Source of the DNA: Aphanomyces cochlioides
Taxonomy: Eukaryota; Oomycota; Saprolegniomycetes; Saprolegniales; Verrucalvaceae
Assembly: GCA_019828595.1 (NCBI GenBank)
Contig: JAHQRK010000009.1
Coordinates: 1,984,001 to 2,048,000 of the forward strand
Direction of reading: 5' to 3'
Length of the DNA: 64,000 nt
Position numbers and translations under genes: made by a program. Positions within the stretch are counted from its first letter, which is position 1. The number at the start of each line of letters is the position of its first letter. The notes beneath the pieces are model-generated. The model saw nothing but the letters and a program-made list of their open reading frames with translations. It ran no database searches and was not told the origin of the DNA. Shown piece after piece: positions 1 to 9,301 of this stretch.

Positions 1-771
1 GGTCATCCAACCCTTTGCAGTGCCAGTGTAGTCCAAAGCTGGTTCCATCGAATTTCGTTTCGAAAGCCATCGTGGTTTAACGGCGTCACCAAGGATCTTG
101 AGTTGACGTTTGTCAGTACCACATGCATTAACAGCAAGCGCTATGGTCAAACGTTTCTTGACGGCCTTTCTTCCCTTGAGACTTTTCTTGCTGATGCTAT
201 ACTTCGGATCCAAGCAGTAAAAAAAGGCTGTTTCATCGAGATTGTAAATATCTCGGCTGGCAAAATTCTTCGTCACTTCCATCATTTCGTCGCGACCGGT
301 CTTCACAACCTCGGGATCAACTGATGCCGCTTCACCATAAACTCCACGACGCTTCATAGATCGACGCGACAAGAATTTGCACAACCACCCTTGCGAGAAT
401 TTTAGTTTGGCGCAATGTTCACAGTCGGTTGCGATGTCGGCAGCTTGTGCCTTGATGGCTTGATATGACAAACTGATTCCATACTCCTCGCAATCGTCTA
501 TCCATGCATCAAGCTCAGTCTCCAATTTAGAACACGTCACTGGTCGAAGCACTTTCATGTTTGGACGAAGCTTGAGAGACTTTTCGTCCACACGTTTTTG
601 CATCGCTCGACACATTGATGCCTTGGATGGAATAGAAGGTAGCTTGAGCTTGTCATATGCCCATACGCATAGCTCGTTGAGCGTCATGTTTGGATGTTGT
701 TTGAAGTGTAATAGCACCCGCGCCTTCATTTTAGTTGTCATAAAGAGCTTCTTGTGTCGAGCCTGTTGCAT
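1..771 (-). CDS. pogo/Tigger-like (CENP-B type) transposase, 3' part cut by the window edge
   Basis: An open frame of 257 codons runs on the minus strand from an ATG at 769-771 to the first base of the window, so the C-terminal half is missing. The translation has an N-terminal helix-turn-helix region (about residues 15-60), a second Tc5/CENP-B type DNA-binding helix-turn-helix (about 75-145, with FSQGWLCKFLSRR), then the start of a DDE_1 nuclease core with the first catalytic aspartate in YNLDETAFF (D179). These are the hallmarks of pogo-family cut-and-paste transposases, which insert at TA. No stop codon or frameshift is visible in the part present. The second and third catalytic residues lie outside the window, so activity cannot be judged. 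Several in-frame ATGs follow closely, so the exact start is uncertain. Confidence 0.8.
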   Translation of the reverse strand, partial: MQQARHKKLFMTTKMKARVLLHFKQHPNMTLNELCVWAYDKLKLPSIPSKASMCRAMQKRVDEKSLKLRPNMKVLRPVTCSKLETELDAWIDDCEEYGISLSYQAIKAQAADIATDCEHCAKLKFSQGWLCKFLSRRSMKRRGVYGEAASVDPEVVKTGRDEMMEVTKNFASRDIYNLDETAFFYCLDPKYSISKKSLKGRKAVKKRLTIALAVNACGTDKRQLKILGDAVKPRWLSKRNSMEPALDYTGTAKGWMT

Positions 772-1441
772 GCTCCTAACATAGATCGAATTGTAATGTG
801 ATAGTCAGTATGGGCTCCTTCATTCTTGAACTTATTCAAATATTCAAATCTGGTGGCCCAAGAAATCGCGCGGGAATCGCGCGAGTACGATTGCCGCCGC
901 AAAGAAGGTGGCGTGAGGACCAACATGAAGTCACGAGAGCGTGTTGATTGATCCACCATGCATTTGCCTATACGAGAAGATCAAAGTTGAGATTGTCCAA
1001 ATTGCCGAAATACAGCATACTCGTGAGCTGAGGCTTCTATCGCACGGTTGGCGGCTTGACTCGTCTTTGGCCTCGTATGATATGAAGTCAACTGAAGTGA
1101 CTTCGTGATTCCAAGAAGTCGGTTCTTCCACAATTGATATGACATTAATTTTGAAGGAATATAAGGTGCCATTGCGTTTCTTCGAGAGAGGCTATACTGT
1201 ATATCTCAAGAAATTGTGACATATATGCGTTTTTGACATATGTCCTCATTTTTGCGAGAGAGGTGCGTTTTACATTGAGAATGTAGGTATTGAACGATAG
1301 CATACCTTGAAGTGAGAGTTGTGAGGGTATATTGAGGAGTGCCTGGTTTTTGCTCATGTACCAAGCTTTTGATTTAGAGTTCTATTGTTGAGCAGACCAT
1401 AATTCTGCTTGGTTGAGCCCTACCAGTGACCACTGACAAGG
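772..1441. other. Gap between pogo transposase and gypsy element; nothing recognised
   Basis: Only short overlapping frames without family motifs are seen. The stretch probably contains the 5' end and terminal repeat of the pogo element, but its partner repeat would be outside the window. Confidence 0.4.
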
Positions 1442-1446
1442 AGTCG

Positions 1447-1703
1447 TGTAACCGGGCGCAGAGGATATCAGGCGCGTGTGAACTGCGACTGAAGTGTAAG
1501 AGTGAGTTAAAGCAAACTAAGTCTTGTTCCTATGTTGTTTCTCGTTGGCTATCGCACAGCCTCGCTAGGAGCTTCAACTTCTGTGGCCTCCCAAGGCCAG
1601 TCGTTCACACAGCAGAGCGCGGGGAACCGCTACTGCAGGTCGCCAGGTCTGTTCACAGACCGCGCCTTCATCTTATGTACCTGCCAGACATGGCACGGTT
1701 ACA
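1447..1703 (-). repeat. 3' LTR of the gypsy element
   Basis: 257-bp direct repeat of 15546-15808, about 98 percent identical apart from one 6-bp gap. It has TG...CA ends inside a longer TGTAAC/GTTACA inverted terminus. Confidence 0.95.
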
Positions 1704-1714
1704 TCCTCCCACAC
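1704..1714 (-). other. Polypurine tract of the gypsy element
   Basis: On the minus strand the bases directly before the 3' LTR read GTGTGGGAGGA, a purine-rich stretch in the position where plus-strand DNA synthesis is primed. A 15-base exact copy lies in the integrase region at 3491-3505. Confidence 0.7.
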
Positions 1715-1853
1715 TTAGGGCGAAAGCCCGTAAGCTTTGCAGAGATGCCTCCCTCGCTGGAGGTAATCCCTTCACAGTCCCGTCTGAACTGGGACTGGTG
1801 TGTTCCAACTATCACATTGGCTCTCGCTGAGCCAATCAGGAACATTTTCAAAA

Positions 1854-3128
1854 ATGTACGCCGACGAAGAGGTCGACTACGAGTACACGCCGCCCTCGCC
1901 CGATCTGGGCAGTCGCGAGCAAAGCGCAGCGCCGGCGCAGGGGCGACCCAAATACCTTGAGAACCTTTGGATCCGTGAGGGCCAAACTCGACTTGGCGGA
2001 GGTGTCCACGCGCGTTGTCAGGCATCCGACACAGGATGCGATCTGACCTTTGATCAAATGCCAGGCTTTGCAGCCTCTCGCAGTGGCACGCCCGATCCGG
2101 GCAAGTTTCGAGATTTGTTGGCGCAATTGCCTTCTCGCCTGCGCGGCGATTCAAAAAGTGATTTTGCGGCGGGGGTTGCCTTCGCAGTGACTTTGTGGGA
2201 GTCCTGCAACCCCGTCATCGTTGATATGGCCGAATGGCCTTCGATCCGACAAGACCAGCGCCGCTTTGGTGGCATGCGCGCGTTTGTTCCTGTTTCTCCC
2301 TTGCGGGACGAAACTAAATTTGAGTACGTGGCCATCTGGGCCAACCGAATGCTGGCGCGTATTTCGCTCGACACCACGACATGGCCCCACAACTACGCTA
2401 AGTTCCAAGAGCGTGTTGTTAATTTTGCGCGTGAGCGCCATGGCTTGAAGGTACGCCTCGCTGCCGAGACCGTCGGAACGATCGCTGTCGCGTACCAAAA
2501 GCTGAGAGTAGTCTATGTGAGTCTGGACCAAGGTCCGCTTCTCTCACCCATGTGTCCGTAGGAGCCGCCTCCGAATTTTGCGCCTAGAGGCGATACTCGC
2601 GGCCGTGCTAGCCCCAGCGCTGCGCGACAATCCGCGCGCCGTCATCGCGCCCCTCGTTCTCGCTCTCGTTCGACCGAGCCTGAGGCGAAACGTTCGCGCC
2701 GAGAGGCGGGGCGTAGTCCGAGTCGGGACCGCCCGAGATATGCGCTGGACGAACATCTGTACCAGCTGCGTGATGAAGTTGCGGAGCTGACCCGCCAACT
2801 TGGTCACTCCGAACAGGAGTTTGAAGGTCGGCTTCAGGACCTTCAAGATGAGCTCCAGACTGAGCGCGAGAAGCGTCGCGACTTGCAATCGCGCTTCGAG
2901 AAGATGTCGAAGCACTGCGAGCAACACGCGGCGACCGCCGAGGGCTTGAAGAACTGGGCCCGCGCGATGGATGTTCACCGCGAATGTTTTTACAAGAAGA
3001 GCTCGGAGCTCGAGCTACTTGTTGAGCGTCTCGCGAAGGAGAGAGATCGTGTGGACGCGCATCTTCAAGCGCTCTACTCGAAGATCCAACAGGACTACGT
3101 TCCGTTTGAGGAACTGAAGAAGGGGTAA
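1854..3128 (+). CDS. Spliced antisense gene inside the gypsy element, coiled-coil protein of unknown function
   Basis: On the strand opposite to gypsy transcription, an ATG at 1854 opens an exon to 2516. A 45-bp intron (2517-2561) has GTGAGT at its 5' end and TAG at its 3' end; it is a multiple of three but contains an in-frame stop, so it must be spliced. Exon 2 (2562-3128) ends at TAA. The roughly 409-residue product has an acidic tyrosine-rich start (MYADEEVDYEY), a globular domain (about 30-220) I do not recognise, an Arg/Ser-rich linker (about 225-285, with RSRSRS and KRSRR) that may be a nuclear signal, and a heptad-patterned coiled coil to the end. The gene sits between pol and the 3' LTR, and its end overlaps the last ~170 codons of the pol frame tail to tail. 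An upstream start at 1800 is possible but is not an ATG. It may be a retroelement antisense gene or a captured host gene. Reading frame and splice sites are seen; function is not known. Confidence 0.7.
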
Positions 3129-5826
3129 CCGCATCCTGAGGTATGTGTCTCTTGAGCTTGCCCGTGTAGATGACGGGATGGATGTCCCAGTCATCGGGCA
3201 GTTCGAGCTCGTAGTCCACTGGACTAATAACGTTTCGAATAGGGAATGGCCCCAACCAAGGGCAGCGAAGCTTCGAAGGGCCGCTAGGTCCTTTCACGAC
3301 CGACCGATGCACGTAGACTAGGTCGTTAACCGAATACACATTTGTATTTCCTCGGTTGTGTTTGTTGGCCAGACGGGCCTGTTTCGCTTGAGCACTGGCG
3401 ATATTCTCGCGTAGGCGCAGTAACAATGATTCGCGCGACGACGCGAAATGTTCGACAGAAGCGGTTGTCCGCCGCGGAACATCATCGGAGATTCCTCCCA
3501 CACTTAGAACAGGACGGTCCACGTCCGAGGGGAGTCGCGGGTGCTTCAGATGCACTGCGTAGAAGGGCGTAAAGCCCGTTGACGCATGAACGGACGTGTT
3601 GTACGCAAAACACGCTGTTGGCAACATGGAACTCCATGTTTTCGGCCTAGACAAGGCATAGTTTCGAAGGATGTCTTCGAGAACGCGATTCGCGCGTTCG
3701 GTCTGACCATCAGACTCTGGATGGTCCGAGCTGGACATGTTTAACGTCATCCCGCAGAGCGCGAACAGCACTCGCCAAGAATGGGACGTAAACCGACGGT
3801 CTCGATCCGAGACGATACTGGACGGGAGTCCAAAATGACAATAGACGTTGTCAAAGAAAAGGCGGGCTGACTGCTCCGCCGTGACGGATGCCTTAACAGG
3901 CAGCGCGATCAAGTACTTGGATGCGCGATCGACAAGGGTGAAGATACCCGTATTGCCCGACTTGTCACTGGGCAAGCCAAAAATGAAGTCCATGCTGACG
4001 GACTCCCACAGTTCCAGTGAGACGTCGAGGCTCTGTAGCGGAGCCTGTGAGTGTGGGGCTGCCTTGACGGCCTGACATACGCCACACGATGCGACAAAAC
4101 GTGCCACTGCCTTATACAGGCGAGGCCACCAAAATGAACGGGCGACGGACAGATATGTCTTCTCGCGGCCAAAATGGCCGCCGCTCGGGGTGTCGTGAAA
4201 TTCGCGGATGATCTCCGCACGGAGAGTCGGGTCGCACGGCACAGCCACTCGTGGGGCGTCCCCCGGAGTGACTGAATACCACAACAAATCGTCGTGGAAG
4301 GTGAAACGTCCGATCTGGACTACCTTGGTGGAAAGCGATTTGCCAGCGGTAATGGCATCAATCGTCCGGCTAAGGGCAGGATCGAGGCTGTACGCTCCTC
4401 GAATGCGATCAAACAAGTCCGAACGGACTTCGGATAGGGCAGACAGGCAGGGAGGTTCCTCCTCCGCTGGACGGCGCGACAGCGCGTCTGCAATGACGTT
4501 GGTACGACCTGGTTTGTACTCAACAGACATGTTGTATTCCGCGAAAAACGCGAGCCACCTGACCATCCGGTCAGAGATGTGTGGCGAGTTCACAGCAGTC
4601 CGTAAGGACGCGTGATCCGTGTATACCGTAAACGGCTTCGATCCGAGGAGGTAGATGCGGAATTTGACCAAGGCGTATTTCATCGCCAGTAATTCTAGGT
4701 CATGGACCGGATAGTTGCGCTCAGCAGCGCGCAGCTGCCGTGACTGATAGGAGACGGGTCGGTCACGACCCTCGTCATCCTTTTGCATGAGGCAGCAACC
4801 TATTGCTCGCACAGATGCATCACAAACGACCGAGAATGGTCGATTGAAGTCAGGCAACGCCAGGATCGGCGCTTGCGTGAGGCTGGCTTTGATGCCGTCA
4901 AAAGCCTCTTGACATTCTTGTGTCCAGTCCCACTGGACATCCTTCATTAGTAGCCGCGTCAGCGGCGTTGCGATGTCGGCAAAGTTCTTTGAAAACTTGT
5001 GTAGGTAGGTCGCAAGACCAAGCCAGCTGCGGCTCTGTCACAGTGGCCGGGACAGGCCAAGTTGTGAACGTGGTGACTTTGGCCGGGTCTGGCCGACATC
5101 CATTGATACCAACGTACTCCCCGAGTACGGGTATTTCTGCAACGCCGAACATACACTTCTGTAAGTTGGCATACAATCCTGCATCTCGCAGCGTCTGAAA
5201 GGCCTGCCGCAGGTGTCCAAAATGGACTTGCACGTCGGTGCGATTCTTGTCTGCACGGCTGTGCACGTATATCTCGTCGAAGTACGACGGCGCAAAGTCG
5301 CGCAGCGGGCGCAACTTTTGCGTGACCATTCGGTTGAAGGTCGCTGGGGCATTTGACGAGCCCTTGTGGCATCACCAGCCACTCCCACAGCATGCCCGAT
5401 GGCGTCGAGACAGCTGTCTTGGGAATGTCACATGCGCGCATGAGGATTTGATAGAATCCATAGCGCAGATCGATCGTTGAAAAGATCGTCGAGCCACCCA
5501 TGCTGTCAATGATGACATCTTTCCTGGGAATCGGCGTTTGCGCCGGGATGGTGGCTGCGTTCAGCTTGTTATAAGCATGAACGATTCGCCAAGAGCCGCT
5601 AGGCTTCTTGACGCAGAAGGTCGGACTCGAGTGTGGCGACGTACTCTCCCGTACGTGCCCCGCCTTCTTGCGTGCAGCGAAGAATGAGTCGATGAACTCG
5701 ACTTGCTCACGTGGTAGTGGCCACTGTCGAGTGACACACCACTTTGTCCCTGGCGTCAAGTCAATCTCATGACGCACGCCCTTGTCCTTGGGCAGTCTCG
5801 CGGGAACTTCCTCCGGGAAGATATCC
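2608..5826 (-). pseudogene. pol: gypsy pol: reverse transcriptase, RNase H and integrase, broken
   Basis: Reads leftward. The reverse transcriptase begins right at the MULE insertion point (FPEEVPARLP), with palm motifs around 5400-5780. One frameshift lies near 5357 inside the MPQGL...FNRM motif and a second near 5027, just before RNase H. The catalytic YxDD box reads YFDEI (about 5280), so the second aspartate is glutamate. From 4947 a 779-codon open frame holds RNase H (residues 1-160, with VCDAS and TDHASL), an H-H-C-C zinc domain (about 251-290), and the integrase core with D in SMDF (320), D in VSDRD (380) and E in DGQTER (417). The GPF-type C-terminal region follows (about 540-605, ending KLKRHIP). 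Residues beyond ~606 overlap the antisense gene and are probably not genuine pol. The family copies RNA to DNA and inserts it. This copy cannot do so by itself. Confidence 0.9.
3491..3505 (-). other. Second copy of the polypurine tract inside integrase (central-PPT-like)
   Basis: The minus strand reads CTAAGTGTGGGAGGA, identical over 15 bases to the tract next to the 3' LTR (1704-1718). It falls in the integrase frame encoding LSVGG, between the catalytic core and the C-terminal domain. Confidence 0.45.
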
Positions 5827-5858
5827 GAGAAAAATGTTTTTGCACACAGAAAATCAGG
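5827..5858. repeat. Left terminal inverted repeat of the MULE
   Basis: Pairs with 13191-13222. The shared core TTGCACACAG sits 13 bases in from each end. The outer bases are only partly matched, so the repeat is degenerate. Confidence 0.75.
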
Positions 5859-6798
5859 AGTTACAGTCTATTTTTCGGGAATCACAGGTAGTTTTGAAGG
5901 AATTGTACCATGTTACATGAACATCTGTCGAGACAGTGAGATTTTCATGACAAGGTGTATTTTCGTGTGTGGGGAATCCCTATCAGTTGGGCAAATTCAC
6001 GCTGGAACTGTCCACCACATGAAATCGTCCAGATGTCCTAGAAAAGGGTTAAAGGAGTAAAAATGTACAACTGTCATCGCCACACCCGCAGCCAGCCGAA
6101 TCGTGCCGGCGCATGAGCTCATTCCGCTGTTAATGTGGGCTTCAAAGCGAATGACCGCAAACATTTACCTCGCTTTAATAACATAGGAAGGATAACCAAA
6201 ACGATTTTATATATATTATGTGTTTATTGTCATTAAACCGAGGGATCAAAAACATTAGAATGTATTAAAGTAAGGTTTTGGTTTTCTACTGAGGAGTTCC
6301 TGGTTTCCATTCATTTTTCATTCAACACAGAAAAGATCGGAAGTCCCCGTACCGGATATGGCATAGTTCCAAACGTACATGCATCATGTGCGTCCACCCG
6401 GGCGATCGACGTCTTTCTTGGTTGACCGCCCGGGTGGACACACTTCTAGTTGTAAAAGGGATCGATGCACTGCAAAGTGCCACAACATGAAGAACTTCTT
6501 CATCTCTTGCCACTTAGCATTCACATCCTATTGTCCTCCAGAGGTCATCCGCGAAACACGTCACTGACTTAAACATGTTAATAATATAGATCATATTTAT
6601 CTTGGATATTCTATGGTTCTTTTGTCTGCTCAACAAAACACTTAGGCATTCCTGGAGAGATCAAAAATCAATTTTAGAAAACTATTTATCGAAAATTGAC
6701 AAATATAATTTTTGAAGTTGCATAAAGAACCTTAAACAATATTTTACAAAGCAAATATGAATATCTTTATATAGATGGAGAGATCAAATGAACCTTAG
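5859..6798. other. AT-rich left arm of the MULE, no gene
   Basis: No coding signal. It contains one strong inverted repeat at 6392-6404 / 6427-6439 (13-bp stem GTCCACCCGGGCG, 22-base loop). Confidence 0.5.
6392..6439. repeat. GC-rich perfect hairpin
   Basis: 13-bp perfect stem (GTCCACCCGGGCG and its complement) around a 22-base loop, in an otherwise AT-rich stretch. Role unknown. Confidence 0.6.
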
Positions 6799-7200
6799 AG
6801 CATCTCCACCGTTTGGCATCATCGTTATGGTTAGAAATATAGAAAATGACTTCCAAATATAGTGAATTGTTGTTCTTCTCTCACCGGCTACCAATATAAA
6901 TGATTGAAAAGCCTGTTTGGTTCAAACCAACAGGCACTTTCACGAAATGGAGGACAGCCAAAACCGATTCTGGACATAGTGGCTGGATGATGAGTCTGAC
7001 GACTCAGCCGCATCTGAAGACGAGACGGGGTTCGTGGATGCAATCGAGGTTGAAACAAGTCTGGACGAGCTTCTCCAAAACGGCAGGAGAGACAAGATTG
7101 GGCTTCACAGAGGTGGTTCAAGACCAGGACGCGCAGCAAACAAACAACGGCCCCGCCATTTAGATTCCGGTCGAAGAGTCTTGAGCCGCTGGACCACAAC
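6799..7200 (+). pseudogene. PIF/Harbinger-like transposon relic (left end and transposase N-terminus)
   Basis: GAGCATCTCCA at 6800 after TTA resembles a Harbinger terminal repeat with a 3-bp TWA target. About 150 bp downstream a frame starting near 6948 reads an acidic segment (SDDSAASEDETG) and then GGSRPGRAANKQR, which matches the conserved N-terminal motif of oomycete Harbinger-type transposases. There is at least one stop early in this frame, and the nuclease domain is absent. It is a truncated fragment inside the MULE. Identification rests on short motifs only. Confidence 0.45.
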
Positions 7201-7257
7201 TCTCAGCATATTTGGCTCCACATAGTTAAACACTGTCAGACAATTTCCCGCTCAGTA

Positions 7258-7661
7258 TTGAACGACGCATCACAAGCTTGTCGCCAGCACATCCAGCACC
7301 GCTGCTTCAACGGCGTGATTGCCAGCCTAAGTGCCGCGGCGATGTATGGAAAGCAGTGGATCCTCGCGTTGCCTTGCTCGATGACGGTAGCGCAGCTTGT
7401 TTCGCAACGTGGAGTCGCCGCTCAAGTCGATGTCCAGCTCAACGAGCTCTTTGACGACATCTCTCGCATGGATTTGACTCAGGGGCAATGCCGCGACGAC
7501 ATTCCGCTACAGATTCGTCGATGGTGTTTGCAGCAAGCCCGTCAAGTCTTCATGAGGAATGGCTTCCATAAGGCGTTAGCACCTTTGATCGCTTGCTGGA
7601 GCGTCGCTTCATCGCAACTTTAACGGCATTGAGAGAGGAGCATGGTCGACTCTTGACCTAA
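7258..7661 (+). pseudogene. Unidentified coding relic inside the MULE, one frameshift
   Basis: A 121-codon plus-strand frame (7258-7623) shows protein-like composition. From about 7575 it is better continued in another frame (DRLLERRFIATLTALREEHG, stop at 7659-7661), which points to a one-base frameshift. No family motif was recognised. It lies between the Harbinger relic and the ABCC fragment and may be another captured host-gene piece. Confidence 0.35.
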
Positions 7662-7895
7662 GAATCAAGGTACTGAAATCGCCGTTGCCACCGCTGACGT
7701 GGATCTTCTTTGGAACGTCCCGTCACCAACCGCGATGGACAGAAACAACTCCGAGAAGTCGTGCGCTGAGTTCTTTTGCCGCTCACTCAGGCAGTCATTC
7801 AAAGTAAACCAGCGACGAATTTCATTTCGATTCATCGCAATAAAATTATATTCTTATCTTAGCTTATCTACATCAATGTTGGCATGCTGAGCCAG

Positions 7896-8453
7896 TTAAG
7901 CGAACGCGCCTTCCTTGGGTGCAAGCAAATGAGACGGCGTGTCGTACTCCTTGACAGTGCCAGCGTCCAACACCAAGATGCGATCCGAATCCAAGATCGT
8001 ATCGTCAGGCCAGACCGAAGACTCTTGAGCGACACTGACGCAATGTCAACCTACAAACTCCATCAGCCGCCATTGGATTACAAGATGACGTACGCCGTCG
8101 ATGGTAATGTGGCCGGAAGACGATGGAACCATCGTCTTCCGGCCGTAGTGAAAGAGCGCCGCCAGGAGCGAACTCTTGCCGGATCCAGTGCGACCACAAA
8201 TGCCAACTTGGTGGCCAGGCTCGACAGCAAACTCAATATCGCTCAGGACGAGAGCACCGATGATTCACCGCCATCAGCTCTATCCTGCTGGATGGTGCTT
8301 ACCTTGCGATGGGCAATTCACTAACTCTTCCTTCGGGATCGGGTCTTCTTCCTCGAGCATGTTGTAGTGGTTCAAACGCTCGACGCTCGTCATGACATTG
8401 TCGACCCACGACGCGCCGCCGCCGTCGTCATACTCGAGTTGCTTGATTCCATC
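7896..8453 (-). pseudogene. ABCC-type ABC transporter fragment (linker and second nucleotide-binding domain), broken
   Basis: Reading leftward, the fragment starts with the linker before NBD2 (MTSVERLNHY, EEEDPIPKEE), then a likely intron (GTAAGC at about 8307). Next comes a clear NBD2: LSDIEFAVEPGHQVGICG, the Walker A motif GRTGSGKSS, GHITIDGV, and a Q-loop-like [13 protein letters not shown]. The frame contains an in-frame TGA just before the Q-loop. The ABC signature and Walker B are missing: the sequence jumps from WPDDTI straight to [18 protein letters not shown], which normally follows the H-loop, and then ends at TAA (7896-7898). ABCC proteins export conjugated compounds across membranes. 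This is an internally deleted C-terminal fragment. It lies inside the MULE on the strand opposite to the transposase, as expected for a transduplicated host fragment. Confidence 0.8.
8111..8144. repeat. Perfect 34-bp palindrome inside the ABCC fragment
   Basis: 16-bp arms (GGCCGGAAGACGATGG and its complement) separated by two bases. It sits in the NBD2 coding part just after Walker A. Confidence 0.8.
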
Positions 8454-9301
8454 TATCTGCCCCCTTGTTTCCTCGGCTCATGCTTATCTGTTTTAGTTTC
8501 TAAGCCTGGCGATATGCAAGACCATATTGCGGCATATTGGAAATTTATTAACGTTACGATGAAAAAGAGACGGTACGATAAAATAATACACATACCTGCT
8601 AAACCTTATGAGATTTAAATTATTATTTTTAGAAAGATATGGATTCGTACCGGTTTTTAAAACTAACGTTGATGTACAAACCATACTTTGAATACAGTAC
8701 ACATAACAACAAGAGATAAACCGTTAGTTACGTGAAAGATATGGCTTTATGTACGAACCACAGATCCGATACAGTACACACAATTACACGGACAAGACCA
8801 TTAGTTTCAGGTTATATATAGAACTCAATTCACAGCTTCCTGTAACTAGGAAAAAGAAAGCTTCTTGGCCCTATGACTCCAACACCTCAACGCGTACGTT
8901 CTTCGCTGAAGCAGCTCTCTAAGGCAATGAAGACCATGACCGACACTGCTTTTTACCGGCGCATTGCGTGTATTCAAGAAGCTATGCAAAAGCACCTGCC
9001 ATACATTACATCTGCGCGCGACTTACTGATGGACATGAAGAACCTAAACTACATGGGTCGGTTGATTGCGAAGTTTCAGCGTTAGTGTAGCTAATGCATA
9101 ATAAATATGTAATGCTGCGCTTTGCAGACAAACGTCTTTATATTGGTAATCTAGCATGTCATGCCGTACGCAGGCTGTAAAGACTACAATGTCGGGGCGT
9201 AAAGAGTTGTCAAAGTTGACCTTTCTGGCTGCGTGCAGTTGGATAACAGTTACACACGAATATAAGTTACATATTGCGCCAAGTGAAGCATCTCAAAGTT
9301 C
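8454..9301. other. MULE interior between cargo and transposase
   Basis: AT-rich at 8560-8870. Two diverged copies of a GATACAGTACACA-type segment lie at about 8690 and 8778. A 70-codon frame with an ATG at 8873-9085 could be a short accessory or first-exon piece of the MULE, but nothing identifies it. Confidence 0.35.

Noticed and set aside
1426..1960. Plus-strand frames of 134 and 142 codons over the left LTR
   Set aside because: They run through LTR sequence that is repeated at 15546-15808 and have no protein motif. They are LTR shadows.
2608..3128. Proline/serine-rich C-terminal extension of gypsy pol (about 170 codons)
   Set aside because: It lies exactly opposite the coiled-coil exon of the antisense gene, has low-complexity composition as expected of a shadow frame, and begins just after the normal end of integrase.
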